From: Macrotrachela quadricornifera
Taxonomy: Eukaryota > Rotifera > Eurotatoria > Philodinida > Philodinidae
Length of the DNA: 64,000 nt
Assembly (NCBI GenBank): GCA_022393335.1
Contig: JAJEKB010021302.1
Coordinates: 1,317,202 to 1,381,201, forward strand
Direction of reading: 5' to 3'
A program made the position numbers and the translations under genes. The notes under the pieces are model-generated. The model was not told the origin of the DNA. It searched no databases and saw nothing but the letters and a program-made list of their open reading frames with translations. Of the stretch, positions 54,443 to 64,000 are shown piece by piece (position 1 is the first letter of the stretch; each line of letters begins with the position of its first letter).

Positions 54443-56036
54443 TTAAGAGAGGCCGCACGAGGGGGTCGAGCATCTCGATTTTATGGTCGAAATTGACCTA
54501 CGGTTTTTTTTTCATCAATCGATATAGCATGTCGAGTTAGGGTTATAGTAAAATTTTTAGACCTCTACAACGTCGTTTGGCGGAGTTATAAGCATTAGAA
54601 GATAAGGAGGTCCAAAGTATTTATAAAAAATCATCTTTTTCGTATTTTGTGTATAACTTCATCATTTTTCATGCATTTGTTTTTGGAAACATCTCATTCG
54701 AAAGAGCTTTTCAATCTGAACAAAATCCTTTATATTTCTCTTCTCAAATGTCAAGTCTCGCTTTAAAAAAAATCGATTTTTTAAAAAACTCTGCTTTTTT
54801 AACCTGCACTCTTTTTTTGTGCAACTGAGTTTTGAATATGAGAAACAGGTGGGGGGAGACTCAAACAAAGTGCATCTTGTAGAGAATTTCACGCTCTACA
54901 AAACCCTTATAAGGACTTTTGAAAAAAAGTTTCAGAAAGACTTCAAAAAAGCACAATAACATTGTTTACCATTCGTGATTTTCTACTTTTTTCACTGTTT
55001 TTCAACAGTATTTAACGAATTTAGAGCACAGAAACTATGATATAATCGAAACTAATATTATATTTGAAATCAGCATCAAAAACAGAGTAAGCGAAGATCT
55101 ATTTCAAATCTTTCTGACACATTTCATTTTCATCGAAAATTTCCCCCTAGTCCCCCTCAGGGATGGGTCAAAAAATGAATTTCGTCAAAATGCTACTATT
55201 ATTAATTAGCTATCTGCTGCTTTGTGTTCTAATTTTATTTTACCATTTCTGCATTTATTTCCCGCTGTCGTAATTACTTTTTGACGAAATTCATTTTTTA
55301 ACCCATTCCTAAGGGGGACTAGGGGGAAATTTTCGATGAAAATGAAATGTGTCAGAAAGATTTGAAATAGATCTTCGCTTACTCTGTTTTTGATGCTGAT
55401 TTCAAATATAATATTAGTTTCGATTATATCATAGTTTCTGTGCTCTAAATTCGTTAAATACTGTTGAAAAACAGTGAAAAAAGTAGAAAATCACGAATGG
55501 TAAACAATGTTATTGTGCTTTTTTGAAGTCTTTCTGAAACTTTTTTTCAAAAGTCCTTATAAGGGTTTTGTAGAGCGTGAAATTCTCTACAAGATGCACT
55601 TTGTTTGAGTCTCCCCCCACCTGTTTCTCATATTCAAAACTCAGTTGCACAAAAAAAGAGTGCAGGTTAAAAAAGCAGAGTTTTTTAAAAAATCGATTTT
55701 TTTTAAAGCGAGACTTGACATTTGAGAAGAGAAATATAAAGGATTTTGTTCAGATTGAAAAGCTCTTTCGAATGAGATGTTTCCAAAAACAAATGCATGA
55801 AAAATGATGAAGTTATACACAAAATACGAAAAAGATGATTTTTTATAAATACTTTGGACCTCCTTATCTTCTAATGCTTATAACTCCGCCAAACGACGTT
55901 GTAGAGGTCTAAAAATTTTACTATAACCCTAACTCGACATGCTATATCGATTGATGAAAAAAAAACCGTAGGTCAATTTCGATCATAAAATGGGTCCTTG
56001 ACGGAATGCTCGATCCCCTCATGCGATCTCTCTTAA
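54443..56036. mobile_element. TTAA-flanked foldback element, copy F
   Basis: TTAA at 54443-54446 and 56033-56036. Inward tips TTAAGAGAGGCCGCACGAGG and TTAAGAGAGATCGCATGAGG. Arms of about 745 bp are nearly identical in opposite orientation around a spacer near 55190-55270. The 76-residue frames at 54662-54892 (minus) and 55577-55807 (plus) have identical translations because they are the two arms; they are not taken as genes. Confidence 0.92.
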
Positions 56037-56670
56037 GCAGCTCTATGTACTACTTCCAGATAGGTTTTAATAAGTTGTAGAATAGCTCACATGAGATGAG
56101 CCGATCACCAGTGGTATCTCACAAGAGCTGGAGCTTGCATACTTAGTTATTATTGAATAAAAAAATTTGTATATACTGGTAAAATAAAAGTAAAGTGCTG
56201 CCCCTAATGACAATTTGTTTTTAATGGGAAATCAAACGAACGAAATTTTCAAGTATTCTTTCATTTATTTTTGACAAGGATCAAGCGAAAAAACAAATTA
56301 AGTAAGCAACAAAATTCTGCTGCATTCCGCTAGATTCATTCGTTTGTTCTTCTTGTCGCATAACGAAAAGCGTTGCGGTAGATTTATTTTCGTAATAATT
56401 TGAAAGCACATAAACTATATCTTAAATCTATCTAGGACAGGTAAGTTTATTTGTCGTCAAAAATAAGACGAACGTAAACTTAAGAGGAACCACATAGGTT
56501 AGCAATTGAATTTGTTTTTTAGTAGTAATTCATCTAAACAGCTTCTTCCTTTGTCAAAGAATTTGATGATTCCTAAAGTTGTAAAGAGGCAGAAGTTGCT
56601 CATAAGTCTACTAAGCAAAACGATAGGAAGAGAGATTTGCTAATGTTTCAGATAAGGGAAGAAACGAGAA
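56037..56670. other. upstream region of the WWE-ADP-ribosyltransferase gene
   Basis: No gene. It should contain the promoter of the gene starting at 56671; I see no convincing TATA box or acceptor. Confidence 0.4.
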
Positions 56671-57858
56671 ATGGCTTTATCAAAACCGAAGACACAGAAT
56701 TTGTTGAAGCACGTCGAGTGGATGTGGAAATCCAATCAAGATCCATTCCGGACATCTGAAGAAGAGCAATGGAGTCACTATTCGGATGTAGAAAACATCA
56801 TAATTGAGAGAGCGTTCAGAAACAACCAGCCAAGAGCTGTTCTCGATGAATATTACATCGATTTTGATGAAAATCGTCAAATATCAATCATCGATGACTA
56901 CAGACAACGGCCCGTCAAACGTCTCGACAGAAATCGAGAAGACAAACATTTGCGCGAAACACGATTTGTCGATCTCCCTGTCGCTAGTGGGCGTTCGTTT
57001 GGGGGACAATATGGTTGGGTTTCACCTTTTATCATCGAAGTCCGAAGATATTTGGGTCTTAAAGACAATGAATTACCGTCAAAAGAATCGAAACTGATCC
57101 CGATGATCGTTGAAAAAGCAGCGCAAGGCATTATCGAGGAAGGAACACATCTGAAGAAACGATGTGAAGCAGAAGAATTGGCCAAACAACTTCTCGAGCA
57201 GAAGAATAGTACAATGAAACAAGTTTGGGAACGTTGCGTTTATTTGTACACATTGGAAAGTTTCTTGTACAAACTATTGAACGAGACAATGAGGTTGATT
57301 GGAGACAAAGACAATGAGAAACAGTGGAAAAGTAAAATTCGCACTTTAGGACCATTTTGTTTATTATTATGGGATGATCCTTTCAATTCAAAAGTGACAG
57401 TGAATAAAACATTGTATCGTGGAGCAAATTTGAAGCCCGAAATGATCGACAGATATCGGCAGATGGCCAAGAATAAACGCGAGTACGGATCATTCCAAGC
57501 CTTTACATCGGCAAGTCGTAATCGAGGAAAGGCAAAACAATTCGGGAATACTTTATTTATTATGGAAGTCGAATGCGCTTTTATTGCTGATCTCAGTCAT
57601 TTGTCAGAATATGAAAACGAAGAAGAAGAATTAATTACACCTGGTGTTTGCTTTCGTGTTGAAAGTGTGAAAGTCAAAGAAAACAAGTATCGCATCCATT
57701 TGAAATTAAGACAAAGATTTTCGAGTAAGTTCAAAGAAATATTTGTTTTGCTAGAAGAATTTCAATTAGAAAAAGAATTAATGTATCCAATAAAGTTCAG
57801 TATTGAAGTTAATGAAAAGGAATTAAAAGAAAAATTGTGTCTTTCCGTGTTTAATTAG
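56671..57858 (+). CDS. WWE domain plus arginine-type ADP-ribosyltransferase
   Basis: 395 codons, no introns. Residues about 17-90 form a WWE domain (VEWMWKSNQDPF, YSDVENIIIERAF, YYIDFDENRQISI), which binds poly- or iso-ADP-ribose. The C-terminal half is an R-S-E class ADP-ribosyltransferase (PF01129-like): Arg250 in TLYRGANL, the S motif FTSAS at Ser280, and an acidic ExE loop EEEELITPG at Glu317-320, with the typical FRVESV strand after it. It would transfer ADP-ribose from NAD to protein arginine. No signal peptide or membrane anchor is visible, so it is probably intracellular. All catalytic positions are intact. Such WWE-ART proteins are numerous in bdelloids; target and role are unknown. 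Confidence 0.88.
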   Translation: MALSKPKTQNLLKHVEWMWKSNQDPFRTSEEEQWSHYSDVENIIIERAFRNNQPRAVLDEYYIDFDENRQISIIDDYRQRPVKRLDRNREDKHLRETRFVDLPVASGRSFGGQYGWVSPFIIEVRRYLGLKDNELPSKESKLIPMIVEKAAQGIIEEGTHLKKRCEAEELAKQLLEQKNSTMKQVWERCVYLYTLESFLYKLLNETMRLIGDKDNEKQWKSKIRTLGPFCLLLWDDPFNSKVTVNKTLYRGANLKPEMIDRYRQMAKNKREYGSFQAFTSASRNRGKAKQFGNTLFIMEVECAFIADLSHLSEYENEEEELITPGVCFRVESVKVKENKYRIHLKLRQRFSSKFKEIFVLLEEFQLEKELMYPIKFSIEVNEKELKEKLCLSVFN

Positions 57859-58193
57859 ATTCTTCTAAATTTTGAATGTATTATCAAATCACTTTTATTG
57901 TTCTCAATTTATCAATTAGCAGGTTTTAAATTTAACCATTTCGTTTTAAAATTATCTCCATGAAATAATATGAAAATCTAACGAGAAAATATTTCCAGGT
58001 GTTTCATTCTGATTCGGTTTGCTTACATATCATTTAATACGAAACCTCAAATAGATAAAAAGACTGAAAGGACTTAGGTCGACGACTCTTCCTCCAAACA
58101 TTATGGCCGTTTTTTACTGACTTTTCGTTCAATTTCAAGATACTTATCAAAAAATCGAATTACGAAACTTAAAACTGAAAATTTGTCTATAGA
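57859..58193. other. 3' flank of the ADP-ribosyltransferase gene, no further gene
   Basis: AT-rich; AATAAT-type words occur near 57965 but no clear polyadenylation site can be assigned. Confidence 0.4.
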
Positions 58194-58494
58194 TACAGGG
58201 TATTTCATAAGTTTCGGCCCATTTTTGTTTTTTTTCCTATCTTTATCATATTGCATCGTGAAAAGCTATTGAGTATAGATTCTTCAGGAGCAACATCGAA
58301 ACTGTCATTTCAAAAAAAAAATGTATGCAATTTGCATGAATTTTAAGTGAGAATTGCATTAATGAAAATTCTGAAAAAAATAAGTTAGATGCATTTGCAG
58401 GTTCTTTTTTATACAGATTAAAATATAATATCATCATTCGGTACGATAGCATATATTGTTTTCTATCAATTTAAGCAAGGTTAACCTTCCAGTG

Positions 58495-59130
58495 ACGATT
58501 AGTTCGACGGTGGATTCGATTGGATTCCGTCAAAATCCTGATTTCGGATCCACTATCGGTTCTCTAGTATTGAAATCTTATCGAATCTTGCAGGAATCGA
58601 TCAAAATCCGAAAGGATTTTACAGGAATCTCTTTGGAATCCGGCTGCTGAAATTCCTATCGAATCTGGCCAAGGGAGAAACGTCGTACTCCATGACTCCA
58701 CGTTGACTCCGCTTGACTGAAGTCTATAGTTTCACTCTTGGAATTATTTCCCAAAAACAGAACAAAGGTGTTCTGTTTTTGGGAATTGTTTTCCAACAAT
58801 GAACACTTGTATTGTTATGGGAATTAATTAATAGAGAAGCAGCAGAATCTGTTAACTCGCATGACTCCACGCGGTTCTACGTGACTCTGCGTGATTTTGC
58901 GTGATTCCCCGCGAGTCATTTGGCTGCAAGTGACTCCACTTAACTCCAAGAGGCTGGAGTCTGATGTTTACCCCTTGAATCTGACAGTTGGATTTGGTCG
59001 GTTCCTTTTCGGACTCCAACACTAGGAATTTGTTAGTGAATCCGCAGCTTAAATTCCGTTTTAACTTTGTCGGTTGATTGGATCTTATCAGAATCGATCA
59101 GATTCGCTGTTGGATTCATTCATCTGGGTT
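58495..59130. repeat. word-repetitive region (GGATTC and TGACTCC motifs)
   Basis: About 650 bp packed with short GGATTC/GAATC words (58510-58670, 59040-59125) and TGACTCC/GTGACTC words (58690-58960: ATGACTCCACG, GTGACTCTGCGTGA, GTGACTCCACTT) at irregular spacing. It resembles subterminal binding-site arrays of hAT elements, but tips and duplication are not found. Confidence 0.45.
58748..58785. repeat. perfect 16-bp hairpin
   Basis: TTCCCAAAAACAGAAC pairs perfectly with GTTCTGTTTTTGGGAA around the 6-nt loop AAAGGT. It is the tightest short stem in the region. Function unknown. Confidence 0.85.
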
Positions 59131-60650
59131 TCTACATAATTCCATTCAACAGATATAATGATTTTCTAAACACTTCCTTTTTAGAATATCTGATCATTTA
59201 TCACTCTAAAATGTCTCTAGAAAGGTCTAATTCGCCATGCTAACACAATTGAAGATATTTTTCTCATTTAAAAAACACTCTGGCATGCTTATAGTGGATT
59301 TTTTCGCATCTAATATTTTCTCACTGTAGGACTGAGCAAGGCTATGCTGTAAGAAACATTCTATAAACATATAAAATCGGCTTGTAACAAAAAACAAATA
59401 TCTTTAGTTGACTCAGCATGGCCGATCAGACTTGGAATTGGATCGGTCCGTCAGGCATAGTTCAGACTAATTTTTCAGATTGGCGAGTCTTTTACCAGTT
59501 TTTACCGATCATTTTTTTAAAACTTCGAAAAATTTATTAAATGACTAAAACTTGCTCTTTCTGCTTATTGTTTAACAGTTTTCATTAGCTTAATGATGAG
59601 AAAATATGAGTTTGTAAGTTTCTAACTGAGAAGTTTTCAGCCATTATTGAAATTTCACCTCTAAATGTTCCATACTATTTCCAGTACAGAATGAGTATCA
59701 AAGTTTGTTGAATAAATTTTCTTATGCACACATAAAACTTTTCAGACATTTGAAGATGGTACCGATTCATGCAATATGTTTTCCATCTTAAAATTTTGAG
59801 TTTATTTCTCTGATCTATGTCTGAACAACTATCACAGAATCTCAATATCTTTGTACTTTCCAGTTCGCGCTTGCATAATAAAATATCAGTTTCATTGAGT
59901 TTTAATTAATATATATATATAACTTCAAATTTCATTAGACCTGTAAGATCTTCACCGTATTAAGTAATATATAACCATATATGATTATGTATATATCGAT
60001 AAATATGAGAAAAGCTTCGAAACTCGCAAGACCCGTGCCTGCGTATAAAAATGACCGATTATTTGTTGCAAAATTCAGTCTAAAATTAAAAATACCAGAC
60101 TCTAAGATGTATCGGTCTAGCGCCGATAAAGTTATTAGTTCTGATGGACCGCTTTCCACCAGCTTTTCTCGGATCTAATATGAAGTTCAGACCGGCTGGT
60201 AACCAACTGTTTCGATCCAATTCGGTCCAATAAAAACGCAACAGTCTCACGTCTGTAGCCGAACATGTTTTTCTAGAGACATTTTAGACGGATAAGGCAT
60301 CATATACCACAGAAGGGCAGTTTCTCGAGAATGTTTATATCTCTTGAACGGAATACCTGAGAAAGGTAAACCTTGGGTAGATTGATAAAGAGCAATATTT
60401 GCTATTGTATCTAATGATGATATTATATTTTAATCCGGATAGTTAAGAATCTACAAGCGCATCTAACTTAACTTTTTCAAAATTTTCATTAATGCAATTC
60501 TCTCTTAAAATTCATACTAATTGCATATATTTTTTTGGTATGATCGCTTCGATGTTGCTCCTCAAGAATTAATGCTAAATATCTTTCCACAATAGAACAT
60601 GATAAAGATAGAGAAAAAAATGAGTCGAAACTTATGAAACGTCGTGCAGG

Positions 60651-61579
60651 TCTAATGTTCTTCAGAATATCTTGAAAGTTTAAATGAAATAGAATATTTC
60701 TTTCTAAGGATATTAATTTGTCAAATAATCTTGATCCTTGTAACTTAGCTTGGACAAGCGACTATTGTTTGAAAATTAATATCCCGAGAAGAACGCATTC
60801 TGTTTGATTTAAAGTTACAGGACATTCTAAGAGTCATTGAACTAATCTATAGACGAAGACCTTTGTAGAAAGAGCCATTGACCGAAATTCTTTTAGTCTT
60901 TTTATCTACTCAAAGTTCCCTACCAAATGATTTATAAATGAACCGAATCGAAATGAGAAACTTGGAAATGTTTTCTCTTAAATGTAAACAAAATGAATTT
61001 GAATAAAAAATAAAGAAATTCGATTGTTTTCGATCGATAGGTTACAAAACTGTAAAAGAATGTTTTCCGTAAAATTCGAGCATATTAGAAAAGGCTTTAG
61101 TTGAGATTTATTTCGTGTCGTTAGAAACCAAATTTTCATTTTCTAATTTTCATTTTATCTGATCAAATGAAACAGGCTATTCAGATACGTATCTTCAATA
61201 GACGATTCCTAAATGAACTTGTTTGATTACAATGGAGATGAATCTAATGAATTTGATGAATAATAGATAGAAAACAAAGTTATATATCAATATTTGGGTG
61301 AATATTCTTTGTTCAGTTAAATATTTAACTTCTTAATAAATACATTTATCCATTCAGATTAAAACAAAACAATTCCATCTTGAAATCATTTGATTAACAA
61401 TAAAAACTATTTTGAAATAAATAATAAAAATTTTTTATTGAGTTTAAACTCATAAATTCTTTTGTGTAACAATCATTGAAAATAATATTTTTCTGACTGA
61501 GACGATTAAGCATATTTTGTCTTATGAGATTAAATTCTGCTGAAACAAATACGAGTTCATCAAATCAAGTTATCATCTA
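60651..61579. other. intergenic, no gene seen
   Basis: AT-rich, stops in all frames, no repeat recognised. Confidence 0.5.
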
Positions 61580-62120
61580 CTCTCATATATATATATATGT
61601 CGTGCAGAAGTTATTGTGAATCATAAAATAAATATCAACTGTCAAGAAATCAACAATATCTTTCGTATTCTATCTTACAAATTATTTTTTTTCCACCGAA
61701 ACAATAATACAAAATTTATTTTTGAATATTATGACAAATATACTAGCGTTTCAGCGAGAATAAATATTCATTCGGCTTATACTTTTACGTATTTACTACG
61801 ATACAGATCGAAAGGAATTTGGTAGATTGTAAAGATACAACAATCTTCTATGACAGAATAAGATTATAAGATATATTAATGATTCTAATGTGGAAAAGAA
61901 CTAACATACTGTTCCTTTTATTCGTTCGAATCTTCACACGTCTGTCATAATACTCAAAAATAATTGTTGTATTATTGTTTCGATGGAAAAAAATAATTTG
62001 TAACATATAATACGAAAGATATTATTGATTTTTTTAACAGCTAATATTTATTTTATCATTCACAGTAACTTCGACAAACAGTGTAACTTCGACACGACAT
62101 ATATATATATATATATGGAT
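61580..62120. repeat. foldback element bounded by (TA)n tracts
   Basis: Arms at about 61595-61750 and 61945-62100 are near-complementary (ATATGTCGTG at both tips; AATAATATCTTTCGTAT, TTACAAATTATTTTTTTCCA, GAAACAATAATACAA). The right arm has an extra about 20-bp duplication (AACTTCGACA). Each end lies in a (TA)n microsatellite (61586-61599, 62098-62116), consistent with insertion into or mobilisation from a TA repeat. Confidence 0.75.
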
Positions 62121-62884
62121 TGAAATAATTTCATTGACAAAAATCTTAATTTTGTTTTTGTTTTTTTACTTTCGACGTAAAAAATTGAGTCAATTTCACT
62201 GTCGTTGAAGAAAATCAGAAAAAAATCTGCTTTAAACATTTTCTCCTACAAGAAACATCCTTCAGTTCGAAGGAAAAAAAATTTCTGGACAGATTTCTAT
62301 TGAACTTCTGACATTTCATAAAGTTATTTGAACAAGAAATTATTATCAAAACATTTGATTTTAGTTTACTTTTAGTCTTCTTCTGTTTTTTTCATTTTTC
62401 TCACCTGAGTTGATTGATTAATCATTTCTTGTTCTTTATTTCTTCATACCACTTTTATTATGATTCACATCTTATACAATTAAATTAAGTCATATATTTT
62501 GTATTTAACATTAGAATAGATTTATTTCGTTCTCTTTAAAAATATTTATTAGATTGTTTTCCATTTCTATTATAATTAAAATAAAGTTTTATTCTAATAA
62601 TTCTGTTATTAATGTAAATATAATTTATCATCAGTATCAATTGACGAATTTATTGATATAAATTATGTTAAATTTAATAAATAAGATATTTTTGATTTGA
62701 TCTTTAGTTGATTTTTTAATTTGATTCATTTTATTCTGATTCCTCGTTTAGAGAAGATTGAACGTTGTATTCTCATTTTCGAATTCTTTACTATCTTTGC
62801 ATATATATTCATAGGTTCACGAAAAATAAAATTTATCCTGTTTTACGTTTCTATATAAAATTTGACTTTTTACAAATGATATTT
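62121..62884. other. intergenic, no gene seen
   Basis: Very AT-rich, T-runs, no recognised feature. Confidence 0.5.
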
Positions 62885-63090
62885 AATCCTTTAGTTCTAG
62901 TACCAGTTGTAGTGTATTTGGTGCCTTTAGTTCTTTTAGTTCCTTTAGGTTTATTAGATCCTTTAGTACCTTTACCCTTGATAGTTCTTTCAGTTGCTTT
63001 AATCCATTTAGCCCCTTTAGGTCTCTCTAGTACCTCTAGTTCTAGTACTAAAGAAACTAAAGACACCAAAAGAAGTAAAAGGACCTATAG
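62885..63090 (+). repeat. degenerate CCTTTAGTT minisatellite with inverted end
   Basis: Short words CCTTTAGT(T/A), TTCTTTTAGTT, CCTTTAGGT recur every 9-18 bp from 62888 to 63035, then switch orientation (ACTAAAGAAACTAAAGACAC at 63047-63066). The Leu/Val/Pro-rich 120-codon frame across it is a product of the repeat, not a gene. Confidence 0.65.
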
Positions 63091-63127
63091 GGAGTCAAAG
63101 AACCAACAGACGATATATTTTATGTAA

Positions 63128-64000
63128 ATAAGTAAAATAGGACAAATTAAATTTATCGTGGACCTCTATTTATGGTTTGCTTCTTCATTTTCAAAGCATT
63201 TTCGTTTAGACAATATTTATTGAAGATTAGAAAAGGACACTGATTTCTTGCATTCATTCTAATAAACGTTTCAGTTTTTATTTGATAAAAAAAGAAAATA
63301 ATTGTCCGAGCAGAGTCATTACATTTAATGTCTACAAAACCGATAAAATGTAAATAATTTACTCTAATAATTTTATTCTGAATTCAAACGAATACAATGA
63401 TAAATCTCATCCAATCAACTTTATAATACTGAATAATCTTATTGTTTTGAAATTTTCATAGATGAAATTCATTACAATTTATGAACAAATGAATTTCAAT
63501 TCGAATTAAAAATATTTTTCTATTTTCACTTCTTTCGTTTCACAACATGATCAACAAAAAATCATTAATTCAATCAATGGGATAATTCAAAATTCCTCAC
63601 GTTTAACTAGTGCATTGAAAATAAATTAAACGAAAAACTCTAATTCTCACTTGATTCTATTGTAATCGAAAAGAAATCTATTGGATAGCATATTTCTTTA
63701 ACGGAAAATAAATATCGACTAACTAAATTCTAGTTCTAAATGAATAAGATCAACTTGCATACCTATTAAACTGTTATACTTGAATGATTTTCAAAAAATA
63801 ATTTATTATAATGTACTGGGATAGATTTTAAATTTAAAACAAATAGTTAGTTTTATTACATGAAATCATAATAATTATAAAGCAATTGTTTATTTAATAT
63901 CATAAAATTGATTTCAAGATGGAACAAAACTAAAAATATACCAAAGTTTTCAAGTAGTGAGAGGATAGAGAGATTTACAGTAATATAAAATAATAGTTAA
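63128..64000. other. intergenic, no gene seen
   Basis: AT-rich to the window edge; nothing recognisable. Confidence 0.5.

Larger units (their letters stand above)
58196..60650. mobile_element. degenerate mariner-type element with ~300-bp inverted ends
   Basis: The left end CAGGGTATTTCATAAGTTTC (TA at 58194-58195) and the right region (60340 to about 60650, with TTTCATAAGTTTCGACTCAT on the other strand) are near-complementary for about 300 bp (shared TTCATTAATGCAATTCTC, ATAATATCATCATT). The right tip is eroded, so its last base is uncertain. No transposase is readable in the interior. Confidence 0.68.

Noticed and set aside
54662..55807. Two identical 76-codon open frames on opposite strands
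   Set aside because: They are the two arms of foldback F; identity follows from the palindrome, and there is no recognisable domain.
62765..63127. 120-codon open frame rich in Leu, Val and Pro
   Set aside because: Generated by the degenerate CCTTTAGTT repeat.
1..64000. CRISPR array
   Set aside because: No regularly spaced identical short repeats with unique spacers; the tandem repeats seen are contiguous and eukaryotic in context.

Overview
The window looks like a piece of a bdelloid rotifer nuclear genome. It is AT-rich, has spliceosomal introns of about 53-70 bp with GT..AG ends, and carries gene types expanded in bdelloids: a TIR-NACHT-HEAT receptor, an F-box/LRR-like protein, a WWE plus ADP-ribosyltransferase protein, and a fungal-type permease that is a candidate horizontal acquisition. 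The taxon is inferred from gene content and intron style; no marker gene proves it. Protein-coding host genes are few (five supported). Most of the window is transposable elements and their debris.

Layout. 1-2547 (minus): 5' part of a TIR-NACHT-HEAT gene that runs off the left edge, with one 61-bp intron. 6905-8384: a non-autonomous element with TACGG/CCGTA-rich ends around a decaying tandem repeat. 8659-10468: a hAT element with an exact 8-bp target duplication, a transposase fragment and a long internal hairpin. 10577-11043: a TTAA-flanked foldback. 13346-17539: an IS630/Tc1-type element with ~390-bp terminal repeats whose multi-exon transposase is split by a TA-flanked foldback and has an in-frame stop. 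18056-18912 (minus): an amino-acid/choline/GABA-type permease interrupted by an assembly gap. 19145-20665: Tc1 transposase relic. 21897-23324 (minus): a divergent cytochrome P450-like gene whose upstream region is duplicated at 20861-21245. 23877-24030: three perfect TGACGTCA sites and a TATA box. 27669-28637 (plus): F-box protein. 28810-29723 (minus): piggyBac transposase relic abutting a foldback.

31589-37425 is a young Ty3/gypsy LTR retrotransposon with 319-bp LTRs (one difference seen), a 5-bp duplication, gag and pol. The gag-pol junction has a TTTAAAC slippery heptamer, a 7-nt spacer and a 9-bp stem able to form a pseudoknot, so -1 frameshifting is expected.

42303-42924 is a hAT-type foldback with an exact 8-bp duplication. 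46239-50849 is a 4.6-kb foldback with ~900-bp arms that contains a tRNA-derived SINE with 12-bp duplications. 50981-56036 is a cluster of hairpin elements, one nested in another. 56671-57858 (plus) is a WWE-ADP-ribosyltransferase gene. The remainder is non-coding with further foldbacks and short repeats.

The most unusual system is a family of four TTAA-flanked elements (10577, 46239, 52606, 54443). They share an approximately 18-bp tip, roughly GAGAGGGTCCATGAG, but have unrelated bodies, each a long near-perfect palindrome. This looks like one mobilising activity acting on shared tips while the cargo differs.
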